From Bretschneidera sinensis (taxonomy: Eukaryota > Streptophyta > Magnoliopsida > Brassicales > Akaniaceae), in contig CM043699.1 of assembly GCA_023935145.1 (NCBI GenBank), positions 124,819,036 through 124,883,035 on the forward strand: a stretch of 64,000 bases of DNA. The letters are read 5' to 3'. Numbering within the stretch: position 1 is the stretch's first letter; each line of letters begins with the position of its first letter. The notes below the pieces were generated by a model. It was not told the DNA's origin. It was given only the letters and a program-made list of their open reading frames with translations, and ran no database searches. This document shows, one piece after another, positions 22,020 through 33,220 of the stretch. A program made the translations under genes and the position numbers.

Positions 22020-24106
22020 TTAGATTCCACCTCTTGGAGCTCTAGTGCTTGTGTTTCAGCTCTATACTGTACTGATTCAAGTGCCAAGTCTTCATCTCTT
22101 GGAGGAAATTTGGTGTTGAGGTATGGCTTGGCTCTGTGTCCATTGATTGTAAAGGGCTAATTTCCGTTGGAGCCACAGACTTCTAATGCACCATAAGGAA
22201 AGATCTTGGTGACCATGTACAGACCATACCATCTGGATTTGAGCTTGCCTAGGAACAGCTGCAATCGGGAGTCATATAGCAGCACCTTTTGCCCTACATG
22301 GAACTCCTTTCAGACTAGTTGTTTGTCATGATAAGCTTTGGTCCGTTCCTTGTACAACTTTGCATTCTCATAGGCCTCATATCTCAATTTTTCAAGCTCA
22401 TTTAGATGTAGCTTCCTTTTCTCACACGCTTGCTTCATGTCAAAGTTGAACTGCTTAATGGCCCAATATGCTCGATGCTCTAATTCCACAGGGAGATGGC
22501 ATGCTTTTCCAAAGACTAGGCAGTAGGGAGACATGCCAATTGGGGTCTTATAAGCTGTCCTATATGCCCACAAAGCATCATTTAAGCGTAGAGACCAATC
22601 CTTCCGATTTGGCTTTACTGTCCTTTCTAAAATTTCTTTGATCTCTCGGTTTCTTATTTCTACTTGGCCACTGGTTTAAGGATGATATGGAGTGCCAACT
22701 CTATGAGTAATCCCATATTTTTAGAGTAGTTCAGAAAAAGAACGATGATGGAAGTGGCTGCCCCCATCACTGATGATTGCTCTTGGAGTTCCAAACCTAG
22801 TAAAAATGTTAGCCTGCAAAAACTTGATAACCACTTTGTGATCATTAGTCCTTGAGGAGACAGCCTCAACCCATTTAGACACATAATCCACGCCCACAAG
22901 AATATATAAATAGCCAAATGAGTTAGGAAAGGGTCCCATGAAATCAATGCCCCATACGTCAAAAAGTTCTACTACATCAATATTTTGTAAGGGCATTTGA
23001 TTTCGGGAAGAGATGTTACATGTCCGCTGGCATCTATCGCATGAGTTGCAAAAGGAGAAAGCATCTTTAAATAGGTTAGGCCAATAGAAACTAGATTGGA
23101 GTACCTTAAGAGCTGTTTGTTTTGCTCCAAAATAACCTCCACAAGCAAACTGATGGCAATGTTGCAACAAGCTCGAATGCTCCTCTTCTGGGATACATCT
23201 TCTGAAGATTTGATCAGGGCAAACCTTGAAAAAGTATAGATCGTCCCAATGGTAGTGTCTTGATAGAGATATTAGCCATTTCTTTTTTTGAGTAGTCATA
23301 CCTGGGGGAAAAATTTTAACAGTTAGATAATTAACTATATCAGCATACCATGAAAGTTTTACCTCGAGTGCAAATAGTTGTTCATCAGGGAAGTTCTCAT
23401 TTAATGGTAACTCTTTATCATCACTCTCATATGGGAGTCTTGACAAATGATCCGCAACTACATTCTCACTCCCCTTTTTGTCTTTGATCTCTAAATAGAA
23501 CTCTTGGAGTAGGAGTATCCATCTAATTAGCATAGGCTTTGCATCTTTCTTAGAAAACAAATATCTCAGAGCAGCATGGTCAGTGAATACAATAACTTTA
23601 GAACCAATAAGATATGATATAAACTTCTCTAAAACAAAAATAACAGCTAACAATTCTTTTTCGGTAGTAGAATAGTTAAGCTGAGCATCATTTAATGATC
23701 TAGAAGCATAGTAAATAGCATGAGGTACCTTATTGATTCTTTGACCTAAGACAGCTCCCAAGGCGAAGTCATTAGCATCACACATTAATTCGAAAGGGAG
23801 GTCCCAATCTGGTGCCATCATTATTGGGGCAGAGGTGAGAACATTCTTCAAGGTTTTGAAAGCTTGCATACAATCATCACTCCATTCAAACTTGGTATCT
23901 TTAGTCAATAGTGCACAAAGAGGTCTCGAGATTTTGGAGAAGTCCTTGATGAATCTTCTATAAAAACTGGCATGTCCAAGGAAACTTCTAATGCCATTGA
24001 CCATGAGAGGGGGAGGTAGCTTTGAAATGATATCAACCTTAGCCTTGTCTACCTCAATACCTTTGTCTGAGATGGAATGACCCAACACAATACCTTGTTG
24101 AACCAT
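22020..24106 (-). pseudogene. pol: RT thumb, RNase H and integrase of B-type element
   Basis: A 461-codon frame (24106-22721), two in-frame stops, then 22573-22310 and a tail to about 22020. The start carries the RT end ([19 protein letters not shown] and [17 protein letters not shown]). RNase H shows [46 protein letters not shown] and ADHLSRLP. Integrase has a zinc-binding region in which the second His of the usual HHCC is Tyr (GGYFG), then CNSCDRC. The core shows [10 protein letters not shown] and the second Asp in IISDGGSHF. The region with the Glu (SGQVE) lies past the stops. The C-terminal part ([21 protein letters not shown]) is typical of Athila integrase. RNase H removes RNA template, and integrase inserts the cDNA in the nucleus. 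Confidence 0.85.
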
Positions 24107-24132
24107 GAAGTGATATTTTTCCCAATTCAGTA

Positions 24133-24959
24133 CTAAATTACTTTTTCACATCTCCTTAGGACATTTTCCAAATGATTTAGACACTCATCGAAATTAGATC
24201 CAAAGACACTAAAATCATCCATAAATATCTCAATATATTTCTCTACCATATCGGAAAAAATACTCATCATACATCTTTGAAAAGTGGCTGGTGCATTGCA
24301 TAAACCGAATGGCATTCTTCTATAAAAAAATATACCGAAACGACATGTGAATGTAGTCTTTTCTTGATCCTCAGGTGCTATGGCGATTTGATTATATCCA
24401 CTATACCCATCCAAGAAGCAGTAATAATTGTGTCCGGCTAACCTCTCTAGCATTTGATCAATGAATGGCAAGGGAAAATGATCTTTTCTAGTTACTTTGT
24501 TTAATCTCTGGTAATCAATGCATACTCTCCAACCTGTTGTTTTTCTTGTAGGTATGAGCTCCTCATCTTCATTCTTTACCACGGTTATCCCACTCTTTTT
24601 AGGAACGACTTGGACCGGACTACCCATTTGCTATCCGATATAGGGTAAATGATGCCAACATCTAGTAGCTTTAATATCTCGGCCTTTACTACCTCCTTCA
24701 TGTGTGGGTTAAGTCTTCTTTGAGCATCTCGAGTGGGCCTTGCTTCTTCTTCAAGGTAAATACTATGCATGCACTTTGATGGACTTATCCCCTTAATGTC
24801 AGCAATGGTCCACCCAATGGCAGTTTTATGCTCCTTAAGAACTCTTAACATCTTCCCTTCTTCTCCACTACTCAAGTTGGCAGCTATAATCATAGGTAAA
24901 GTCTTATTTTTTCCCAAGTAGGCGTATATTAAATGCTCGGGTAGCTGCTTGAGTTCCAA
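24133..24959 (-). pseudogene. pol: Reverse transcriptase of B-type element, frameshifted
   Basis: 24959-24585 covers the N-terminus (EHKTAIGWTIADIKGISPSK, GIIYPISDS). A one-base loss near 24627 shifts into 24627-24133. That part has WRVCIDYQRLNKVTRKDHF, FLDGYSGYNQIAIAPEDQEK, MPFGLCNAPATFQRCMM and the catalytic box FMDD within IEIFMDDFSVFG. A second frame change near 24133 leads into the thumb region at 24106. This enzyme copies element RNA into DNA. The catalytic residues are present, but the shifts prevent a full product. Confidence 0.9.
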
Positions 24960-25106
24960 TGTTGGTGCCTACATAATGGATGGGAGAAGAGTAGTATTAG
25001 TGGGTATGAGAGATTCAAATGGAGGAGGATACATACTGGAGTATTTTGGAGAGATTGCAAGATGGTGCACAGTTGTGATGATGTCATCAGTAACATCTTC
25101 ATATTC

Positions 25107-25862
25107 TTACTCAATATCCATCTCCATGAAGCTATTAGTGAGAGTAGTCTCTAATGGATCAATGTGTTGGACCTGAAAAGCTTGCTCAACAAAGTTTTGT
25201 ATCATACAAACATTAAAGCATTCAAAGTCATCTTGAGGAAGTTTCATTGCATCAAATATTTTAAATTCTATTTTCTCACCATTGATCTTCATACTTACTA
25301 TGCCCTTTTTCTCAAAAATCTTAGTATCGGCAGTTCTCATGAAGGGTCTCCCTAATATGATGGGTAGGGGTAATGGCATAGGGCATTCCTCCATATCTAG
25401 CACAATGAAATCATCAGGCAAAATGAATTCTCCTACCTTAACTAGGACATCCTCAAGAATACCCCTAGGCCTTTTGATACTCCTATCTGCCAACTGTAAA
25501 GTAATGAAAGTTGGTTGTAACTCCTCCAAACCTAGGGTTTTGAATACCCTGTACGGTATCAAATTTACCCCCGCTCCCAAATCTAGTAATGCTCGTTCAA
25601 ACAACTTATCACCTATCCTACAGGGAATAGTAAAACTACCTGGATCTTTCAGTTTTGGTGATAGTTTTCTTAACAATACCGCACTTACCTCTTCAGTTAG
25701 AGTCACTGTCTCATGTTCTTGAAACTTTCTTTTATTAGTGCAACAATCTTTTAAAAATTTAGCATAAGCAGGAATTTGTTTAATTGCATCTAATAAGGGA
25801 ATGTTAATTTCTACTTTTCTCAAGGTTTCAAAAATATCAAGCAGTTTATCTTTCTTGGGCAT
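25107..25862 (-). pseudogene. Aspartic protease region of B-type element
   Basis: An open frame of 251 codons. It starts in the gag-protease linker (KVEINIPLLDAIKQIPAYAK) and contains the retropepsin motif DLGAG (the family consensus here is DLGAS), then VNLIPYRVF, and IILGRPFM near the end. It closes at a stop after MEMDIE. A TAG stop at about 25893 separates it from gag. It matches 3677-4861 closely. Confidence 0.8.
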
Positions 25863-25963
25863 TACTAACCTTTGAGGGAAAGGTGGTGCATTCTATTTCT
25901 CTATTTCACTCACCTTGGATGTGGATGGCTTAGTTGGAGATGCTTGAGCTGGCTCATTAACTC

Positions 25964-27375
25964 CTATGATCTTATATTTCGGAGAGTTGTAACGGCTTTC
26001 AGCTGCAGATGCCCTCTTAGATTTGGTAATGTTTGTGCGGGGAGTTCACCTTGCTTCCTTTCACTTAGCTCTTTAGCTAATTGTCCCATTTGTGCCTCTA
26101 ACCTTTGAATTGCTTGCTCATGTGTTATCATTAGTTGCTGTTGTTGAAGGGCCAGTTGCTTTACAAGACTCTCTAGATCATCCTTCTTGGGTTCTGGAAT
26201 AGGTTGGGTTGCTTTATGGATGTTCCTTTGTTGCCCTTGAGGGTTCAAGGTGTCTTGATTGTTGCTCCATGATAGGTTGGGGTGGTTCCGCCATCCAAGG
26301 TTGTATGCATATGCACTGTTTGGTCCCCCATAGTTCACTTGCTCGGGATCTGTAGATGAATACAAATGGCAGGTCTCAGTGGTGTGATTAAATTGGGAAC
26401 ATATAGCACATACCTGGGGTGATGTAGCTTGTGGACTCGGTGAGGTGTTTTGAGCAGTCATGGCTTTTACAATCATATCTAGCCTCATATCTAGCTTCCT
26501 CTCCAGAGCAGCTATTTGAGTAGAGGTTCCGCCATTTAGAGTAGCTTCATACATACTTTTGCTCTTGACTCTTTTTTTTATATCTTGAGGAGAATTGTTG
26601 GGTATGCTAACTTAATGCCTCAAACAATTCCATGGCTTCTTCACTGCTTTTCTCCATCAGCACCCCTCCACAACCAGAATCAGCAGTGCCTTTATTCATG
26701 TCATTCAGACCTTCATAAAAGGAAAATACCAGCTCATCTTGAGGTAGGTTGTGGTGTGGGCATTTGAGTATTAGCTCGTTGAAGTGTCCCCATGCCTCAA
26801 AGAATAGATCTCCATCCCTTTGTTGGAAAGATTAGATCTCCTTCCTCAATTGCCTTGTCTTTTGGGCTGGGAAGAATTTTCTTAGGAATTTGATAGCCAA
26901 CTCGTCCCAAGTGTGGATTGAAACTGCAGGTAAAGAATTGTACCACAGTTTAGCATTATCTTTTAAGGAAAAAGGGAAATAGAATTAACCTTATTCCTTC
27001 TTGGTCTAGGCCTTGGATATGCTGGAATTTACAAAGATCGGAAAATTCCCGGAGGTGCAAGTGTGGATCTTCGTTGGGTGTACCCCGAAAGTGAGTTAGT
27101 GCGCTTAGTATTTGCGGAGATATGTAATAGTTGCTTTCCGCCTCAGGTTGATATGCAATGCATGATGGCTGACTAAGGTTTCATGGGATGAAGGATTGCT
27201 TCATCGGTATTCGTGTAGGTGGTTGCTGGTTTTCCAGCTGTTCCACCATTGGTGTTTCTTCAATGAATTCCTCTTCTTCCTCCTCAAAATTGTTTCTAAG
27301 ATTGTGTTGGATGGTCCTCTCAAGCTTGGGATCAAGGGGAAAGACTGTTGGATGTTGGGATCGTAGTCCGTGCAT
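25964..27375 (-). pseudogene. gag: gag of B-type element, broken
   Basis: It starts at 27375 (MHGLRSQHPTVFPLD) with an acidic tract EEEEEEFIEE, then a TGA stop at about 27181. Capsid sequence continues in shifted frames through 26600-27150 (its counterpart is open at 39228-40052). The last part (26554-25964) has the zinc knuckle CAICSQFNHTTETC and the MGQLAKELSERKQGEL tail. A one-base loss near 25975 takes it out of frame with the protease. Confidence 0.8.
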
Positions 27376-27630
27376 GAATTGGGAACAATTTCCTAAGTGC
27401 AGCAGAAAAATACTACTGTCCGGGTAACTCTCTGCCTTAATTGTGCTCGATCACACAAGAAGGTGCGATCGATCGCAAGTGGCACAGAAAACTCCCTGGA
27501 GTACCTGCAACAGAAAAGAAATAGATTAGGGTTTTCAATGAAAATAAAAACATAAACTTTAAAATTTTTGAGATTTTTAGCATAATAAAAATAATGACGA
27601 AAATAATTCTAAAAGAAAATTTAGTGCATT

Positions 27631-27647
27631 TCCCGGAAACAGCGCCA
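27631..27647 (-). other. Primer-binding site, tRNA-Asp type, mutated
   Basis: Minus-strand TGGCGCTGTTTCCGGGA next to the LTR end at 27654. It differs from the intact version by about two bases. Confidence 0.7.
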
Positions 27648-27653
27648 AAAACT

Positions 27654-28951
27654 TGTTGAGCGATTATATACCTAAATAAATATGTGAATAATCGTACTAG
27701 TTATACTTGCAAGTGCACAAGGTCATCAGTGTAGTCTAGTGTGCGAAAGCAAGGTCATCTCCACAGGGATTGGTAAAGTTACGTTTAGAATTAGTTTCTC
27801 TAAAGTAAAAAGAGATAAATAACTGTTGGAAAGTGATTTGATGATAATAAAGACATAGGGCTTTGATATCCACCACTAGTCATACATTCCCAATGTGTAT
27901 AAGGTATCAGTGCACTAGTTTTATTATGTATACTTATTGGTTGCCAACCTAAGGGCATGGTATCTACTCCTTAAGCTATTGATTTCCCTAAGCAATGAGT
28001 TAGGCATGGTATCTACTCTAACTCTTTTCTTCCTTAAAGGATTCAGCATGGTATCTACTCGAGTTGTTCCTTAAGAAAACATAAGTACTGTGGAAATCGA
28101 CAACCACATGAGACCTAGGGCATGGTATCTACTCCTGGTTTTCCATGTTGATTAACCCGTGTATCCGGATAAGATATTCCTTGTTACTAATGTTAGACCT
28201 AGGACTCGGTCATCCAAATTGATCTAACTAACCCATCCATACCACATACATAAGTTGGCCTTACACATACATATGAGGAATTTAAATAAGCACAGGTGTT
28301 AATCAAGTTAAGTAACATAATAAACTATTGGCAAAGATTTTATCAATGAATAAAAATATTGGAATGCATAACTAGGGCTTCAATCGAGCCCTATAAGAGA
28401 GTTAGTTACACATACTAACTGAAGTAAACATTATAAATAAATTAAACATAAAGGAGAAGAATAAATCTGAGAGAAGAGGCGTCAATTCTCTCCCAAGCCC
28501 TCAACTCCAAGTAAAAGAAAAGAGAGAAGTGTTTTCTATCTAAGGTGTGTCTTAAGTGTGTGATTTACAAGTGTATTTATAGGTCTTTGAGAAGTCCTAA
28601 AAGAACCATGAGTTCCTAAACCTTCCTAAAACAACAATTCTTTTATTTCCAAAATAGGGTTATGCAGTTTACTATTCACGCTCGTACATGTGCGCTCGAT
28701 TCTTCAAGTGTGCGTACGATCGCATGTGCGCTCGATCGCATTGCATGGCGCGATCGATCGCACTTTGTGTAGAGAATGCTCCAGGGCTTCCAGATTTCTT
28801 CCTTTAAGTTCCAAAACTGCTTCTTTTTCTCCAAGACCCTATAAAAACATGTAAAACACACAAATGGAGTAAAAGAGACCAAATTAACGTAATAAAGGAC
28901 CTAACAACTGTAAATAAGGGGGCTTAAATATGAATATTTAAGCATCTATCA
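27654..28951 (-). repeat. 5' LTR of B-type element (1298 bp)
   Basis: Same ends as 19350-20687. The GATCGAGCGCAC array (28680-28765) is shorter than in the 3' LTR. A TATAAATACAC-like box lies near 28572. Confidence 0.85.
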
Positions 28952-28956
28952 CAGGG

Positions 28957-29130
28957 ACTTCTCAAATCCCCATCCTTCATAATAAGAAAGCAAAAAAAAA
29001 CAAATTCATGAACTGAACATGCATATACTTCCGCTAATTTATTTCTATAAAAAAATAATCACTCTATATAATAAGATTTATGTTACAATAGCAAAAACTC
29101 CAAGCTATGCATAAGATCGATCGATGGCTT
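28957..29130. repeat. Right copy of ~170-bp flanking duplication
   Basis: Partner of 19175-19349. It lies between the right end of the element and unique DNA beginning AAAAATCAACC. About 11 bp (28952-28962) separate the LTR end from clear homology. Confidence 0.85.
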
Positions 29131-29430
29131 AAAAATCAACCAACTAGAATATTAAAAGTTGACATATTTCAACTAAAATTTCTTAAATCCCACCGACATT
29201 AAACTTAAAACACCGCCTCACTTGATCAGATGAGTTCAAGTAGTACAATCAACATGAGAAGTACACCCAAGCCTCTTGACTTAGTGGTTATTTTGAGTCC
29301 TTCATATAGAAGACTCGAACTCAATCTCTTCAATGTACCAAAAAAAAGAAAAGAAAAAACTAAGAAACTACCTTGATCGCCTTAATTAGCATTTTTTTTA
29401 TTGATCTATGTGATGAAAACCAAAATAAAT
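29131..29430. other. No feature recognised
   Basis: AT-rich sequence without a gene-like frame. It may contain the end of the copia LTR, whose left border I could not fix. Confidence 0.4.
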
Positions 29431-31019
29431 ATTAACTAACAATTGAGAAACAAAGTTTCGATGCCCAAAATCTGGAAACTCACAACTTGATCATTTGCTT
29501 TGCTGAGTCGTTTGTGTAAGTCTACCAGGATAGAGATTTACACCTTACTGAAGATTTTGATTGCAAATTCGTTGAAGAGCTAATAAACTGTTCAAGTGTC
29601 CGACCTCTAAGTATATCCACAAGAACAATCAAAAACGATGATCTCTTTCTCAAGGATATCGAACACCACGCAAGGAAGAAGACTGGGGCTAATTGAAACC
29701 TATGAGTGTTAGCTCTAGGATTTTTGGCTTTTACAGAGGGAGTGTGTCTAAAAATTTATCACAAAATCTGCATTATGGTTTCTATCAAATAGAACATATC
29801 CCTTACTCCTAAAAGCTTTAGGACATCTAGAATTACAATTAAACCTCTGATTTAATTAATTCTTAGAATTTTTTTTTCTATTAGTCCATTAGTTTTTCTT
29901 ATTCTTACAATTGCTATATTGTGTGTTACCCCTTAGGTTCAATATCGCGCTAGCAGCAGGTCTTAACTTTTACATAGCCTTTGGATCTCATTCAATTAAA
30001 TAAAACTCCTTTTAATTATAATTCGAATTAATTTTTTTTAATTCTCTCATTAATTAAGAATTAATTACAATTAATTCTTAAGGGCTTCTACAAGTCAAGG
30101 TTGATATCTAGAAATATATTATGTCTACTAAAACGATATGAATTAATGTGATCATTTTTATTGAAAATTACCGTACAATTCAATCCTTTAACTATGCAAT
30201 ATCCCTGATAAAACCTAAGGTATGAAATTACTATCAAACCTTATTTATTTAATTTTATGTATCTCGATCTCAAGTCCATAACTTAAATTGTGAATGTAGA
30301 AACTTCTTTCTAATTTTCACCCCACCTTGGTCAAGGAATTTCCAAGCTATGAATTAATCAGATCACCTCTTTTACTTAGTGTGATGGATACTTTATTGCA
30401 TACTCATATAACTCCATGTATAAGTGTTCATACCCAATTACAACCATCTTGTGACCCATGATTAGAATCACATTTAGGTAGCATCAAAGCATGAAGACCT
30501 ATACACAAGGTATCCATGGTGCCTTAAGTCTAAGGATAACTTGTACAAATGCAACGTAAAAACTCCTATTGACAGTTGGTAAAATGTCCAATAGAAATTT
30601 CTTAGTCGAGTCAGTTCAATGTAATTGTTCTCTAACAAGCACCTACATAACTTATTCTAGTGTCTCATACACTAGTGATCGTGAGATCAATCACTCCCAA
30701 CTCTCTAAGGAAACACAGTGTGTACTAATCTATGCGAATTCACTAATGTCATTCTTAGTGGTCCTATGATTAGGAACATTTAAGAATAAAGCTTAACGAA
30801 ATACATCCCACAAGCATGATCTCATCATGGTTCTTATTTCAATTGCTTTTATTCTATAAGCTTTATCATGTAATGCACATTCAATGATTCATAATAAACA
30901 TGATATATAAGATCATTTGCACAAAAAATTATTTATTGTCAATAAATGAATAAGATTAATTAGAAGTAATATGTCCATAACATTAAATTCTATTGGCTTG
31001 CAGAGCATACTACTTTTAA
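29430..31019 (-). repeat. Ty1/copia 3' LTR, left border uncertain
   Basis: A purine tract CAAGTGGGAG (minus strand, about 31021-31030) is followed by sequence that includes ATGTTATGGACATATTACTT. This arrangement is common at copia PPT/LTR junctions. The region upstream on the minus strand is copia RNase H. No duplicated partner LTR is present, so the left end is an estimate. Confidence 0.5.
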
Positions 31020-31039
31020 TCTCCCACTTGCATTAAAGC

Positions 31040-32880
31040 CAGTCGCCCATATATTTCACGTTCATCTTATCAAAATGGTGATCGAACTATTGCTGGAAAA
31101 TCTCACTAGTTAATGGATCCACTATATTATCTATTGATGAAACTCTTTCTACCTTTACATCGCCTCTTCCTATAATCTCTCTAATAAAATGGAACCGCTG
31201 CAACATATGCTTTGAATTCTAATGAGACCTTAATTCCTGTGCTTGTGCAATAACACCATTGTTATCACAGTACAAAGTTACTGGATTGACAATGCTTGAA
31301 ACTACTCCTATTTCAATGATGAACTTCCTCATCTAAGTAACTTCCTTTGTAGCTCTGATGCAGTAATGTATTTGGCTACTGTGGTCGAATTAGTAGTGGT
31401 TTCTTGTTTGGAACTCTTCTAGCTGACTACTCCACTATTCAAGGTGAACACATATGTAGAAACAAATGTACTATAATTTTTTTAGACTGAAAACTAGAGT
31501 ATATAAAGCTCTCAAGTTTCAAATCTGCTCCTCTATATATGAGAAACATAATAACTAAGAATGTTTTACACAGCTTTCCAATGACTCTCACATGGATTGG
31601 ATAGATATCTACTCGTAACACTTAGACTATTTGTAACATCAATCCTTGTACATAACATAAAATACATGGTGGAACCAATTGTCAATGTATATGGTATCCT
31701 ATTTATGCGGGGTTTTTTTTTTTTTTTTTTTTATCTTTAGGATTCTTTGGGGGCATCTCCTTGAGGAAAGAAATTCCATGAATCATTGGCAAGAGTCCTC
31801 TTTTGAAATTTTTCATACTAAACCTCTTTAGCACTTTATCTATGTACATGAATTAGGAAAATCCTAGAATCCTTCTCAATCTATCTCTATAGCTCTTTTT
31901 CTCCAAAATATAGGATGTTTCACCCAAATCCTTCATGAAGAAGTTCTTTGATAACCAAATCTTTACTGACTGTAACATACCTATATCATTCTCAATGAGT
32001 AGTATGTCGTTAACATACAACACAAAAAATGTCATAGCGCTCTCACTGACCTTCTTATACACACATGTTTCATCCTTATTTTTGATAAAACTAAATGATT
32101 TGATTGTCTCATCAAAAAGGATGTTCTAACTTCTTGAAGTTTGCTTTAATCCATAAATGAATTTTTGAAATTTGGATACCTTGTGGTCACTACCACTAGA
32201 TGTGAAACCCTTAGGATATGTTATATACACATCATCCTGAATGTTTCCATTTCGAAATGCAATATGCAACTATTGCAAGTAAAATCCTAATGGATTTAAG
32301 CATGACCACTTAAGAGAAGGTTTTGTCAAAGTCAATTCATTTCCTTTGCTTGAAACCCTTTGGTACTATCCTTGCTTTATTGGTCTGTACATTTTCATTC
32401 ACTCCAATAATTCTCTTAATGACCCATTTGCAACCTATAGGTACTAAAATTTCAGATGCATCGACCAAAGTTTGTGCTTTGTTGGAGTACATGGAATCCA
32501 TTTCAGATTTCATTGCTTTAAGCCACTTCTTAGAATCGATGTCTAATATTACTTTTTTGTATTTAGTTAATTCCTTATCATCTATAAGGTATACCTCTTA
32601 GTTACCAACTATGAGAAATCCATATCTCTCTAGAGCCTTGGGTATCTTGCTAGATCTAAAAATCGATTGTGTGTTTGGAAGATCTATTAGTCCAGATTCC
32701 TTAATTTGAACAGTACTAGGTTGTGGTTCTTGTGACACTTCATCAAGATTAATCTTCCTCCCATTACTCCCTTCTAGATAAACTCATTTTCTAAAAAGGT
32801 AGCATGCTTAGAAATAAACACCTTTTGTTCTTGAGAATGATAGAAATATATCCTAAACTTTCTTTGGAATATCCCAAAAT
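31040..32880 (-). pseudogene. pol: Ty1/copia connector, reverse transcriptase and RNase H
   Basis: Heavily broken. Reading leftward: the integrase-RT connector (YFYHSQEQKVFISKHATFLE, about 32870-32790), the RT N-terminus (GCKWVIKRIIGVNE, about 32420), FDKTFS..VVMLKSIRILLAI (about 32340-32250), then 32062-31853 with CVYKKVSESAMTF and the catalytic region YVNDILL in place of YVDDILL. RNase H is recognisable near 31200-31450 from KSSKQETT and related sequence. A 20-base T run lies at about 31712-31731. The order INT-RT-RH confirms copia rather than gypsy. Confidence 0.8.
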
Positions 32881-33088
32881 AAAAAACCAAAAATGTCATA
32901 ACACTCCAATTGAACTTCTTGTACACACATGGTTCATCCTCATTTTTTATAAAATCAAACAATTTGATTAACTCATCAAAACAAATGTTCCAAATTTGAG
33001 ACGTTTACTTTAATTCATAAATGGATTTTTGAAGCTTGCATACCTTTTGGTCACTACCACTAGATGTAAAGCCTTTAGATTGTGTCAT
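32880..33088 (-). pseudogene. Second copia RT segment, ends at the gypsy insertion
   Basis: It encodes KGFTSSGSDQKVCKLQKSIY and FIKNEDEPCVYKKFNWSVMT, a second version of the RT stretch found at 32000-32230. It joins the 55629 side across the gypsy insertion, where RT reads IEKDVHMT. At 32880 it is fused to the connector of the first copy. Confidence 0.75.
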
Positions 33089-33220
33089 TGATAACGCTCA
33101 AACTAACACACGATTATTGTGTATAGTTGAGGTGTCGATCCCACGAGGAAAGCAAACTATAAGAGAAAGTGTAAACCTTAATCCTAAACGATAAAGTTCA
33201 AATAAGAAAATCTGAGTTCT
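33089..33220 (-). repeat. A-type 3' LTR remnant (last ~130 bp)
   Basis: It matches the end of the isolated LTR at 10150-10280 in reverse complement, including ACACAATAA and the terminal TTATCA (a variant of AATCA). Confidence 0.75.

Larger units (their letters stand above)
19350..28951 (-). mobile_element. B-type Ty3/gypsy (Athila-like) element with all pol domains
   Basis: A 9602-bp element. Reading leftward: 5' LTR (28951-27654), PBS (27647-27631), gag, protease, RT, RNase H, integrase, a short remnant of the second ORF tail (about 21840-21900), the post-stop motif (21785-21830), a 3' non-coding region, the polypurine tract (20688-20701) and the 3' LTR (20687-19350). Each ORF is broken by stops or frameshifts. 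It is the only copy here with RT, RNase H and integrase together, and is a degenerate relative of whatever mobilises the deleted copies. Confidence 0.9.

Noticed and set aside
24133..24627. Endogenous pararetrovirus (caulimovirus-like) polymerase
   Set aside because: LTRs, a tRNA-Asp PBS and an integrase downstream of RNase H identify a Ty3/gypsy retrotransposon.
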